A stretch of 64,000 nt of DNA from Holophagales bacterium. Lineage in GTDB: Bacteria; Acidobacteriota; Thermoanaerobaculia; UBA5066. Positions 9,267 to 18,355 of this stretch are shown here, piece after piece. The notes beneath the pieces are model-generated. The model had not been told where the DNA came from. It ran no database searches and worked only from the letters and a program-made list of their open reading frames with translations. A program made the position numbers and the translations under genes. The stretch lies in contig JADKBZ010000012.1 in assembly GCA_016714815.1 (NCBI GenBank), positions 124,001 to 188,000 of the forward strand, given 5' to 3'. The first letter of the stretch is position 1; every line of letters begins with the position of its first letter.

Positions 9267-9307
9267 TCGCGAGGGATTTCAGTCCCTGAACTGAAATCCC
9301 TTCTCGC
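9267..9307. terminator. Convergent hairpin between glgA and the first HD-GYP gene
   Basis: A perfect 10-bp inverted repeat (GGGATTTCAG / CTGAAATCCC at 9273-9282 and 9291-9300), loosely extended by CGCGA/TCGCG outside, sits where two convergent genes meet and overlaps the last codons of the HD-GYP gene. There is no long T run. It could end transcription from either side. Confidence 0.55.
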
Positions 9308-12300
9308 GAAAAAGGCTGAGGCACGCTCTCACGACCGCGGGGTCGAAGCAACTCTCCGGATCCCGCTCGATGTCGGAGAGAGCGAGTTCGAGCCCGCGCG
9401 CCGGGCGGTACGGCCGGTGGCTCGCCACCGCCTCGACGACGTCGGCCACCGCAAGGATGCGCGCACCGAGTGATATCTGCTCTCCGCGCAGTCCATACGG
9501 GTACCCGGAGCCGTTCATCCGTTCGTGGTGCTGAAGGACCATTTCCGCGATGGGCCATGGGAATTCGACCCCCTTCAGGATCTCCCAGCCTGCCTCCGGG
9601 TGGATCCGGACGAGGCGGGTCTCAAGCGCGGAAAGGCCGCCCGGCCTCGCGAGGATCTCGGCGGGAATCTTGATCTTGCCGAGGTCGTGAATGGTCCCGG
9701 CGAGGTGGATCCCCTGCACGGTCTCCTCGTCGAGCCCCAGCTCCCTCGCCGTTTCCGCGGCGAGCGCGGCGACGCGTTTCTGGTGGCCGGCCGTGTACGG
9801 GTCGCGCGCCTCGACCGTCGCCGCGATCGCCGCGACGGCGTCCTCGAGATTCTGGCGCAGCTGCACGAGGTACCGCTGCCTCTCGCGGGCCGCCTCCTTC
9901 CGCTCGGTGATGTCTCGACCGAACGCCAGCGCGCCGACGATCCGCCCGTCGTCGCTGCGCTCGGGTACGAAGCGAATGCTGTGGGTCCGGCTCCCGCCGG
10001 CGGGACTCGCGACGTCCATCTCCAGCTCGGCGGGCTGACCCGACCGGATCACCTCCTGCAGCTTCGCGAGGTACGGCTGGAAAACGGAGAAGGCAGGCTC
10101 CTCCGCAGGAATCGTCCCCACGCGCGACCCGAAATCGAAATCCACGGTCCGTTCCAGGTTCGCGTTGACGTACACCATGCGGCCTTCGGCGTCGTATCGG
10201 ATGATGTTGTCCGGAGAGCTCTCCGCCAGTATCCGGTACTTCTGCTCGCTCTCCGCGAGCCGAAGGTCGGCCTCCTTCCGTTTCGTGACGTCCCTCGTGA
10301 CGGCGACGATTCCGGTCGGCGTGAGCGCACCGTCCCGAAGGAACGAGACCACGGCCTCGACCCAGATCGTGGACCCGTCCTTGCAGTACTCCTCGAGCTC
10401 GAGGGTTGCGGATCTCGACGGATCCGCTCCTCCTCTCGTCTCGAGGGCAATCTGCTCGTCCAGCAGCCTCGAGACCGCCGGCAACGACGCCGGCGTGACG
10501 ACCTGCTCCAGGGCCTGACCCATCGCCTCTTCGACCGTGTATCCGCGCAGCTTCCGGACGGACGGACTGACGAACGTGAGACGGAGGTCGAGGTCCATGA
10601 CGGAGATCGTGTCGGCGGTGTTCTCGGCGATGAGGCGGTATCGCTCCTCGCTGTCGCGCAGCGCGTCCTCGGCCCGTCGGCGCTCGGTGACGTCCAGCAC
10701 GTATCCCTGGTAGTGGGTGATCGTCCCGTCCCCTCCCCTGAGAACCGTGGTGAAGTCGTGAATCCAGCGGTAGCGGCCATCAGCCCGGCGAACGCGGTAC
10801 GTCTGCTCGAACGAGGACACACCCCGCACGCCGAAGGCGGACACCTCGGCGCCTACGCGCTCGAGGTCGTCCGGATGCACGATTCCGGCATAGAGGACCG
10901 CGCCGCTGGTGAAGTCCTCCGGGGCGTACCCGAACTGCTGCGTCACGTTGGGCGACACGTACTCGACCGGCCAGCCCTCCCGGGCCTTCCAGTTGAACAC
11001 CACCGTGGGTCCGCCCACGAAGAGCCCTCGCTCGGCGCGCAGCGCCTGCTCGGCCTCGGCGCGCAGCTCGTCCGTCTCGAGGGCACGGAGCGAGAAGCCG
11101 AGGTCGGCGGCGAGCTCGCCCAGGAGGTTCGCAACCTCGCCGTGGAACACCCCGGCCTCGCCGGCGTAGACCGCGAGCACGCCCCGGACGAGTCCGTTCG
11201 CGCGCACCGGGAAGGCTGCGCAGGAACGGAAATTGCGCTTCTGTGCGGCGTCCCGCCACAACTCGAAGCCCGGGTCGGTCTCGGTGTCGTCCACGACGAC
11301 CGCGCGGTTCTCGACGATCGCCCGGGCCGCGGGCCGCAGCTCGGCCGAAGGTGCATCGAGCCGGATCTCCAGATCGTCGGCGTAGCCCGCCTCGAGCCCG
11401 GCAGCGCCCGCCGGCCGCACGGTCCCGCCAGTCGGGTCGACCAGACCGGCCCACACCATGGCGAATCCGCCGTGCTCGACTCCGATCCGGCAGACCTCCG
11501 CAAGGAGGCGGTCCCGGCTCTTCTCCCGCACGATGACCTGGTTCATCTCCGACACCGTGCGATAGAGCCGGCCGAGGAACTCGACGCGCTCGACGGCGTG
11601 TCGCTGCCGGATGAGCTTCTGCAGCTCACCCGCGATCTGCTGGACCTGAAAGACGTCGTCCTCGTCGAAATCCACGTCCTTGTTCGCCACGCCGAAGACG
11701 ATCCGGACGACGCCCTCCTCGGCGACCGGCACGCTCAGGGACCGCCGCAGCGGCACGCGACCCGTCAGCACGGCCTTCTGGCCGTGCGACGCGGAGAGGT
11801 CGTTGTGAAGGACGGGCACGCCGGCCCTCACGCAGTCGACCCACGAGCCGGCCTCTTCGATCGGGCAGAGCACGTCGAACGGTGGCGGGCAGCTCTCGGG
11901 CGCCACTTCGTGCAAGGCCGACAGCCGGACGGTCTCCTGGTCCTCGGAGACGAGGAACAGCAGGCCGATCGTGCTTCCGGTGAGCCGGACCGCCAGCTCG
12001 AGCACGCCGTCGTAGACCTGCCTTTCCGACAGTTGCGGCGAGGAAAGGAAGAGGTCGAGGAGACTCGAGCAACGTTCGGCCTCCCTGAGGAGGCGCCCCT
12101 CCGCCCGATCCCGTTTCGCCCGAGTCCGCACGGCGGTCACGCCGAAGGACAGGTCGCCCGCCAGCTCCTCCAGCACCGCGACCTCCCGGGAGTCGAATGC
12201 GTCCTCGTCCCCCGCGTAGATGACGAGCGCTCCGAGGGCCCGACCCTCGCTCGCGAGAGGGAGGGCGATGAGGGATCCGTAGCCCCTCCGGGCCGCCGTG

Positions 12301-14600
12301 TCATGCCAGGGAGCGAGGTCGGGATCCGCAAGGATGCTGTGCACGAGGCAGGGTCGTCCCGTTCGGATCGCGGCGTCGGCCGGGACTCGACCGAGACCGT
12401 CCTCCGCCCAGGTATCGCCGGCGGACCCGGCGGCTTCCGGGCCGAGGTCTGCCTGGGCCACCGGGCGCAACGTCCTTCCCTCGTCGTGCTCGACGATCCC
12501 GACCCACGCCAGGCAGAAGCCCCCCACGCGGACGGCGATCCGGCAGACCTCCTCCAGCAGCGCCTTCTCGTCCGAGATGCGAATCAGCGCCTGGTTGCTG
12601 TCGCTGAGCATCCGCAGAGCCCGGCTTGCGCGCGCCTGCTCGGCCTCGAGCCGCTTGAGCTCGGTGATGTCGCTGAAGGTCACGATCACCTGGGAGATCT
12701 CGCCGTCCCTGCCGAGGACCGGATCCGCGTTGACGAGGACCCACACATCGCTCGAGCCGTTCCCCCCGGACCGGTGGATCCGGGCGACGAGATCCTTCAC
12801 CGGCTGGCGGGTCGCAGAGACCCGGTGGGCCGGGAATTCCTCGGGAGGAACGACGCTGCCATCGACGCGGAAGAACTGCCAGTCCCGATCCGCGACCGCC
12901 TTTCCCAGAAGCTGGTCTTCCGACAGCCCGAGCAGCTCCTGCGCCTTGCGGTTGGAGGCCAGGACCCGGGTGTCGGCGCCGTGCACGACGACCGCGGCCT
13001 GAATCCTCTGAATGAGCGTCCGGTATCTCTCTTCGCTTCCCTCGAGGTCACGGTACGTCAGAAGACTGGTCAGGCCATCGCCCAGGCGCCGGCCGATCTC
13101 CCGAAGGAGCTTTGCATCGTCCGCGGTCCAGGTTCGCAGATAAGAGCACTGGTGCAGCCCGAAGGCGTATCCCCTGGACGCCTTGGGGTAGACGGCCACC
13201 GCGATCTGCGACTGGACGTGGAAACGCTCCGAGAGGGCTATCGGCAGCGGCTCTGCCAATCCGGGACCGAAGGTCACGGGTTCGCTCGACCCCCCCAGTG
13301 CCCGGAGCACCGCGGCTGTTTCCGGATCCACCGGTACTTCGAGCTCCCGGGCGAGCGCACCGGGATACTCCGGCCGGGTCCGCTCCATCGGCACGCGATA
13401 GGTCGCGCTCTCCGGGTCGCACGGGAAGACGAGCCACGCCCGGTCGCAGCCGAAGATGGCCAGGACCGCGTCGAGGACGTCGCTCATCATCTGCTCGAGG
13501 TCGTTCGTTCCCTGCAGGGCCCGGTTGACCTGATCGAGAGATTCGAAGAAGCGCAGGTGGGCCAGGCGATCCTCTTCGGCGCGCCGACGCTCGGTGACGT
13601 CGCCGACGAAGACGGCGACCCCGATCACCGAGCCGTCGGTCGCCAGCACGGGGTGGTGGGAGACCTCGAAGTGCTTTCTCGCCCCGGACTCATCGCCGGA
13701 GGGGCCCGACTCCAGAAGGGTCTCGCCAGCCAGGGCCCGATCGAGGTTCTTCTTTGCCGTCTCCCGGTCCCGCTGCACCGTCATGGAGTCGAGGAGGCTG
13801 TAGCCGACCTCGATCTCTGCGCCGAAGAGCGTCCGCATCACCGAGGCGTGGCTCCGGTTGAAGGCGACGTACCGGTATTCCCGGTCCAGGGAGAAGACCG
13901 GAGAGGCCGTCCCGTCGAGAATCCCGCCCAGTTCGGCGGCGTGTTCGTCGACGCGCCTCTCCAGCTCTTCCTTCGCCTGCGCGAGCTCCCCTTCCTCCCT
14001 CGCCGGCCCGGCGACGTCCTCGTCCGGATCGCAATCCGGGCGGCTCGCCTCGCCGGACGCCCGCCGGTCTCGCGTCTCGGCCGCGATTCCGTTACTGAGC
14101 ACCACGCTCGCGAAGGGCAGGATCGGCGGCACCCCGTCGCCCTCGCGACGACCCGCGGCGGAGGGGTCGTCGTACCGAAGGACTCCCACGAGCTCCGTTC
14201 CTGCGAGAAGCGGTATCGCCCTCGTCACGCCTCCCGCGATCCCGGGCGTCTTCGCGCCGGTCCGGCTACAGGGGAACTCCCTCGAGACGGTCTCCCGGGT
14301 CTCGAAGACATACCGGACGAGCCCGTCTCCGATCTCGCCGGGGATCTCCTGCCTGCCGAAGAGATCGTGGCGAAAGAGGGTTCCGTCGATCCGGTAGTAC
14401 AGCGTCGCGCCCTGGCTGCCGAGGCTCTCCGTCAGGAAGCGGAGCAGCCCGGCGAAGACCGTCTCGTACCCCTGCCCCTCCTTCATGCGTGCCATCAGGA
14501 GGGCGACCTGCGCCAGCTGCAGCTTCTCCTGTGCGAGCCGGGTCAGGCCAGCCTTCAGGCGGGAGAGCCTCGCCTCTGGAATCGTGGTCAGCTCGGGCAT
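9279..14600 (-). CDS. Multi-PAS/GAF HD-GYP protein (1773 aa)
   Basis: A very large sensor. Approximate order: GAF (30-175), PAS (225-340), GAF (355-520), PAS (535-650), three GAF modules (665-825, 840-1000, 1010-1180), PAS (1195-1310), PAS (1320-1440), PAS (1445-1565), HD-GYP (1575-1773). The HD-GYP domain is complete: AGHQKRVAALA, GTIHDLGKI with the HD metal pair, LQHHERMNGSGYP, and ADVVEAV. This family hydrolyses cyclic di-GMP. No transmembrane segment or signal peptide is seen, so it should act in the cytoplasm. GGAAGGA about 9 bases before the ATG supports the start. The next gene upstream on this strand encodes a second HD-GYP protein with a near-identical catalytic domain. Confidence 0.9.
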   Translation of the reverse strand: MPELTTIPEARLSRLKAGLTRLAQEKLQLAQVALLMARMKEGQGYETVFAGLLRFLTESLGSQGATLYYRIDGTLFRHDLFGRQEIPGEIGDGLVRYVFETRETVSREFPCSRTGAKTPGIAGGVTRAIPLLAGTELVGVLRYDDPSAAGRREGDGVPPILPFASVVLSNGIAAETRDRRASGEASRPDCDPDEDVAGPAREEGELAQAKEELERRVDEHAAELGGILDGTASPVFSLDREYRYVAFNRSHASVMRTLFGAEIEVGYSLLDSMTVQRDRETAKKNLDRALAGETLLESGPSGDESGARKHFEVSHHPVLATDGSVIGVAVFVGDVTERRRAEEDRLAHLRFFESLDQVNRALQGTNDLEQMMSDVLDAVLAIFGCDRAWLVFPCDPESATYRVPMERTRPEYPGALARELEVPVDPETAAVLRALGGSSEPVTFGPGLAEPLPIALSERFHVQSQIAVAVYPKASRGYAFGLHQCSYLRTWTADDAKLLREIGRRLGDGLTSLLTYRDLEGSEERYRTLIQRIQAAVVVHGADTRVLASNRKAQELLGLSEDQLLGKAVADRDWQFFRVDGSVVPPEEFPAHRVSATRQPVKDLVARIHRSGGNGSSDVWVLVNADPVLGRDGEISQVIVTFSDITELKRLEAEQARASRALRMLSDSNQALIRISDEKALLEEVCRIAVRVGGFCLAWVGIVEHDEGRTLRPVAQADLGPEAAGSAGDTWAEDGLGRVPADAAIRTGRPCLVHSILADPDLAPWHDTAARRGYGSLIALPLASEGRALGALVIYAGDEDAFDSREVAVLEELAGDLSFGVTAVRTRAKRDRAEGRLLREAERCSSLLDLFLSSPQLSERQVYDGVLELAVRLTGSTIGLLFLVSEDQETVRLSALHEVAPESCPPPFDVLCPIEEAGSWVDCVRAGVPVLHNDLSASHGQKAVLTGRVPLRRSLSVPVAEEGVVRIVFGVANKDVDFDEDDVFQVQQIAGELQKLIRQRHAVERVEFLGRLYRTVSEMNQVIVREKSRDRLLAEVCRIGVEHGGFAMVWAGLVDPTGGTVRPAGAAGLEAGYADDLEIRLDAPSAELRPAARAIVENRAVVVDDTETDPGFELWRDAAQKRNFRSCAAFPVRANGLVRGVLAVYAGEAGVFHGEVANLLGELAADLGFSLRALETDELRAEAEQALRAERGLFVGGPTVVFNWKAREGWPVEYVSPNVTQQFGYAPEDFTSGAVLYAGIVHPDDLERVGAEVSAFGVRGVSSFEQTYRVRRADGRYRWIHDFTTVLRGGDGTITHYQGYVLDVTERRRAEDALRDSEERYRLIAENTADTISVMDLDLRLTFVSPSVRKLRGYTVEEAMGQALEQVVTPASLPAVSRLLDEQIALETRGGADPSRSATLELEEYCKDGSTIWVEAVVSFLRDGALTPTGIVAVTRDVTKRKEADLRLAESEQKYRILAESSPDNIIRYDAEGRMVYVNANLERTVDFDFGSRVGTIPAEEPAFSVFQPYLAKLQEVIRSGQPAELEMDVASPAGGSRTHSIRFVPERSDDGRIVGALAFGRDITERKEAARERQRYLVQLRQNLEDAVAAIAATVEARDPYTAGHQKRVAALAAETARELGLDEETVQGIHLAGTIHDLGKIKIPAEILARPGGLSALETRLVRIHPEAGWEILKGVEFPWPIAEMVLQHHERMNGSGYPYGLRGEQISLGARILAVADVVEAVASHRPYRPARGLELALSDIERDPESCFDPAVVRACLSLFREKGFQFRD

Positions 14601-14661
14601 CGCGTATCGTCCTTCCGCCGGGGGATCCGTCCGACCCCCGCCGCGCCTCCCGGGAGCAAGC

Positions 14662-17499
14662 TCAATCCTCGAACCGGTATCCTTTCTCGCGGAAGAGGGT
14701 CATGCACGCGTCCACGACCGCGGCGTCGAAGAGGACGCCCTGACCGGCCTCGACCTGCGAGAGCGCGGCCTCCAGGCCGCGGGAGGGGCGATACGGCCGG
14801 TGGCTCGCCATCGCCTCCACGACGTCGGCGACACCGAGGATGCGCGCGCCCAGCGAGACCTGCTCTCCACTGAGACCCCGCGGGTATCCGGAGCCGTCCA
14901 GCCGCTCGTGGTGCTGCAGGACCATCTCGGCGATCGGCCAGGGGAATACGACCCCCTTCAGGATCTCCCAGCCGGCTTCCGGGTGGATCTGGATGATCCT
15001 CTCCTCGATCTCGGAAAGCTGGCCAGGTCTGGCAAGGATTTCCGCGGGGACCTTGATCTTCCCGAGATCGTGGATCGTCCCCGCGAGGTGAATACCCTGA
15101 ACGACCTCCTCTCCGAGGCCGAGCTCCCTGGCGATCGCGGCGGCGAAGGCGGCCACGCGCCGCTGGTGACCCGCGGTATACGGGTCGCGTGCCTCGACCG
15201 TGGCCGCAATCGTCTCGACGGTCTCCTCCAGGTTCTGCCGTATCTGGACGAGGTACTTCTGCTTCTCCCGGTCGGCTTCCTTCTTCTCCGACCTGGCCCG
15301 GAGCGCCTCGATCCCGAAAGCGAGATCGCTCGCGAGCTCCGAGACGAGCCGGATCTCCTCCTCGTCGAAAGTGCCGGGCTCGTCGGCGTTGAGGACGAGC
15401 ACCCCGAGGACCTCTGCCTGCTGCAGGAGCGGCACCGCGACGATGGACCCGGGGCCGGGGCGGGAACCCTCGTGGACACCATCCCGATCGCCCGGCCCAG
15501 GGAACTCTCCGAGATTGACACGAGGCTCGCGGGAGCACACGGCCAGCGAGGCGACCTCCTGCTCGGGCGAACCCGGAGCCAGGACGCCGGCCGTGCTCGA
15601 CCTCTTGCCATCCGCGTCGCGCTCGCGACAGGCGGCGGGCGTGAGCCCCCCGGGCTCTCCCGCCACGAGACCGGTCCAGGCGCGCCGGAACCCGCCCTCC
15701 TCCACGAGAATCGTGCACATGCCTTCCAGGAGGTCCGGCTCGGAGGTGGCCCGGACGAGCGTCTGGTTGCACGACGAGAGCGTCCTCAAGGACCGGTTCG
15801 TGCGCCGGAGAGCCAGTTCCGCCTCTCTCCGTTCCGTGACGTCCTGGACGGTTCCGACCATCCTGCTCGGGCGCCCCGCGGCGTCGCGGGCGACCTTCGC
15901 CGTCCCGAGGACGTGGCGAACGACCCCGCCCGGTTTGACGATCCGGTAGTCGATCGGAAAGGCGCTCTTCCCCTCGAGCACCTCCTTCACCGCCGCGACG
16001 ACGACCGGCCGGTCCGCGGGGTGGATGCTCTCGAGGGACGCCGCGTAGGTCGCGACGGAAGAGCGGTCCTCGAGGCCATAGATCCTGCGGGCTTCCTCGG
16101 AATAGATGAGCGCTCCGTCGCCGATCGAGAACTCCCAGCTCCCGATGTGGGCGATGCGCTGCGCCTCCTCGAGCCGCGCCTCGCTCTCCCGGAGCGCCCG
16201 CTCCGCTTCCTTGCGCCGCGTGATGTCCCGCGCGATCGTGGAGACCCCGATCACGATACCCGCATCGTCGCGGATCGGAGCCAGCGTGAGAGAGACGTCC
16301 AGGAGGCGCCCGTCCCTGTGGGCCCGACGCGTCTCGTAGTCCTCGACGATCTGCCCCGCCCGGGCCAGTTCCGTAAGCCGATGGACTTCTTCGGTCTTCC
16401 CGGGGGGGGCGAGTCTGGCGAGCGGCTGACCGATCATTTCCTCGGCGGCGTATCCGTACAGGCGCTCGGCCCCGGCGTTCCAGCTCGTCACGAGGCCTTC
16501 CGTCGTCTTGCCGACGACGGCGTCGGTCGTGGAACGGACGATCGCGGCGAGCGCGTCGCGCACCGAGTCTCCGCGCTTCCGCTCCGTGATGTCGCGGATG
16601 ATCCCGATCGCGTGCCAATGACCGCGGACCCTGACCGGAGAGACCGATACCTCGACCGGGAACTCCGCTCCGTCCGGACGGAGCGCCGCGAGCTCGATCG
16701 ACCTCCCGACGAAGGGCCCGATTCCGTACCGGGCGTAGGCCGCGAACCCACGCCGGAACGCTTCGAGGGAGCGCGTCGGCGCGATGGCCTCGTGGATATC
16801 CTGCCCGATCATCTCGGATCGGCTCCGCCCGAAGATCCGCTCCGCGGCCGGGTTCCACATCGTGACCCGGCCGGTTTCGTCGAGGACGACGATGGCATCC
16901 TGCGCGTTCGCGGCAACCAGCCGGAGCCGCTCCTCGCTCTCGGCGAGCGCGGCCGTCGCCCTCTCCCGCTCGGCCATCTCGGAGACGAGGCGTCCGGTCC
17001 GCTCCGCGAGCTCGCTCGTCCGCGTCTCGACGAGCGCTTCGAGCTGGTCCCGGGCTACCGACGTGATCCGGAGAAGCTCTCTCGTCTCCAGCGCCGCAGC
17101 GATCGTCCCGACGACGTTGGAGACAACGGGACGGTACGGGTCGAAGGCTCCCGGCTCCCGGAGAGCAAGCGCGAGCAGGCCGTAGGAACGCCGGACCGTA
17201 CGAACCGGATACGAGGCGCTTGCGGGCAGGTCCGGCAGGGGCTCTCCCGGAACGGCGACACCGGCTCCCCGCGCTTTCAGGCAGGCGCCCTCGAGCTCGG
17301 TCTTCGCGACGATCGGGCGGCCCTCGAGGGCGAGGCAGGCGCCCTTGACGCCGGGGACCTCGCTCAGCGCCCTGCACAGAAAACCAGCGATTTCCTCTTC
17401 GTTCGGCAGGACATCCAGCGCCTGCTGGACGACGAGCAGACGTCCGAGGACGTCGGCGCGAAGCGCCCCTTCCTCAGCCGGGTTTTCCCGCGAGACCAC
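14662..17499 (-). CDS. PAS/GAF HD-GYP protein (945 aa)
   Basis: Order: an N-terminal GAF-like region (about 20-150), a coiled-coil linker, three PAS domains (about 195-320, 325-445, 450-575), GAF (590-740) and HD-GYP (760-945). Catalytic motifs are intact (AGHQRRVAAFA, GTIHDLGKIKV, LQHHERLDGSGYP). The HD-GYP domain closely resembles that of the 1773-residue protein encoded next, suggesting duplication with separate expansion of the sensor part. The start is a GTG that lies inside the last 26 bases of the MEDS-domain gene, so translation is probably coupled to it; a later internal start cannot be excluded. It is a likely c-di-GMP phosphodiesterase. Confidence 0.88.
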   Translation of the reverse strand: MVSRENPAEEGALRADVLGRLLVVQQALDVLPNEEEIAGFLCRALSEVPGVKGACLALEGRPIVAKTELEGACLKARGAGVAVPGEPLPDLPASASYPVRTVRRSYGLLALALREPGAFDPYRPVVSNVVGTIAAALETRELLRITSVARDQLEALVETRTSELAERTGRLVSEMAERERATAALAESEERLRLVAANAQDAIVVLDETGRVTMWNPAAERIFGRSRSEMIGQDIHEAIAPTRSLEAFRRGFAAYARYGIGPFVGRSIELAALRPDGAEFPVEVSVSPVRVRGHWHAIGIIRDITERKRGDSVRDALAAIVRSTTDAVVGKTTEGLVTSWNAGAERLYGYAAEEMIGQPLARLAPPGKTEEVHRLTELARAGQIVEDYETRRAHRDGRLLDVSLTLAPIRDDAGIVIGVSTIARDITRRKEAERALRESEARLEEAQRIAHIGSWEFSIGDGALIYSEEARRIYGLEDRSSVATYAASLESIHPADRPVVVAAVKEVLEGKSAFPIDYRIVKPGGVVRHVLGTAKVARDAAGRPSRMVGTVQDVTERREAELALRRTNRSLRTLSSCNQTLVRATSEPDLLEGMCTILVEEGGFRRAWTGLVAGEPGGLTPAACRERDADGKRSSTAGVLAPGSPEQEVASLAVCSREPRVNLGEFPGPGDRDGVHEGSRPGPGSIVAVPLLQQAEVLGVLVLNADEPGTFDEEEIRLVSELASDLAFGIEALRARSEKKEADREKQKYLVQIRQNLEETVETIAATVEARDPYTAGHQRRVAAFAAAIARELGLGEEVVQGIHLAGTIHDLGKIKVPAEILARPGQLSEIEERIIQIHPEAGWEILKGVVFPWPIAEMVLQHHERLDGSGYPRGLSGEQVSLGARILGVADVVEAMASHRPYRPSRGLEAALSQVEAGQGVLFDAAVVDACMTLFREKGYRFED

Positions 17500-18274
17500 G
17501 TGCCCTCCTCTGGAACTCCTCCGGCGGGAGGTAGTACGGGTTCCGGGAGATCCGGCCGCGAACGATCATCACGGGATGGACGATGAGGACCTCGAAGAGC
17601 GTGGCCCCGTCGAAGAGCCGCGCGTCGTACTGGCAGACCGCGGTGAGCGGGGTCTCGCGCACGACCGTGTTGATGCGGGACTCGTACTCGATGAGCCTCT
17701 CTGAGCCGGGAAGGCCCCGTCGGGCCCAGGACATCTCTCCGGTGGCACGCACGCCCGCAAAGCCCGCCTCGCGGCCGGCGTTGTAGACGATCGGGAAGTT
17801 CGCGAGCATCCGGTCCGGGACGAAGGTGCCGTCGGGACAGTACATGTCGACGGCGGACGCCACGAGGAGCTGCTGGTCGTCGCCGGCGGGGACCGGAACG
17901 CCGAGGTTTCCGAGCCGTGTCCGGGTCTCGTCAACCGACCTCGTGTCGGCGAAGTAGCACACTTGCTCTCCCTCGGCGAGGCCGGAGGCGACGTAGCGCG
18001 AGATCACGTCGCCCTGCTCTTCCTCGTCGCTGAAGATGTGGCACATGTGGGTTCCTTCCGGGAACGGCTCGTCGGTGAAGCCGAGCCGGATCTGCCGGCG
18101 GGAGGAGCTCACGACCGCCTCCGGCAGGGTGACCCCGGGTCGCCGACCCCGCGGCGATCCCCGCGCCCCAATCCGCCAAGGCCACTCGCGTTCGAGAACC
18201 GGGCTTGAGGTCGAGCCGGGAAACACATCGCGATACCTCTCGAGGTGCTCGATCAGTCGATTGACCTTGCTCAA
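17474..18274 (-). CDS. MEDS-domain sensor protein
   Basis: 266 residues. After about 60 poorly conserved residues comes a MEDS domain (the sensory domain first named from methanogens/methylotrophs and DcmR): GTHMCHIFSDEEEQGDVISRYVASGL, EGEQVCYFAD, a GEMSWA segment and an 'YESRIN..V...PLTAVCQYD' core. The conserved Cys and His of GTHMCHIF are present. These domains occur alone or joined to kinases or DNA-binding domains and are thought to bind small carbon compounds. The start is TTG; GAGGG lies 8 bases upstream, which is why I accept it. It overlaps the 945-residue HD-GYP gene, so the two may form a split sensor-output pair. Confidence 0.82.
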   Translation of the reverse strand: MSKVNRLIEHLERYRDVFPGSTSSPVLEREWPWRIGARGSPRGRRPGVTLPEAVVSSSRRQIRLGFTDEPFPEGTHMCHIFSDEEEQGDVISRYVASGLAEGEQVCYFADTRSVDETRTRLGNLGVPVPAGDDQQLLVASAVDMYCPDGTFVPDRMLANFPIVYNAGREAGFAGVRATGEMSWARRGLPGSERLIEYESRINTVVRETPLTAVCQYDARLFDGATLFEVLIVHPVMIVRGRISRNPYYLPPEEFQRRARGLAGKPG

Positions 18275-18301
18275 TTATATGACCCTCAAAATCGGATTTC
18301 G

Positions 18302-18328
18302 GTCCGCCGGGCGCCCTGATCGGCGGAC
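18302..18328 (-). terminator. Hairpin downstream of the PAS histidine kinase
   Basis: A perfect 8-bp inverted repeat (GTCCGCCG / CGGCGGAC) with an 11-base loop follows the kinase stop and is followed on the minus strand by a run ending GATTTTG. It may end the kinase transcript before the MEDS gene or only attenuate it; the gap between the genes is 81 bases. Confidence 0.45.
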
Positions 18329-18355
18329 GGGGCGGCGTGGCTCGCGCGGAGCCGG

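Noticed and set aside
9525..14873. A plus-strand open frame of almost 1800 codons opposite the large HD-GYP gene
   Set aside because: It is a shadow of the minus-strand gene in GC-rich DNA. Its translation is low in complexity and matches no fold, while the minus strand has ten clear domains.
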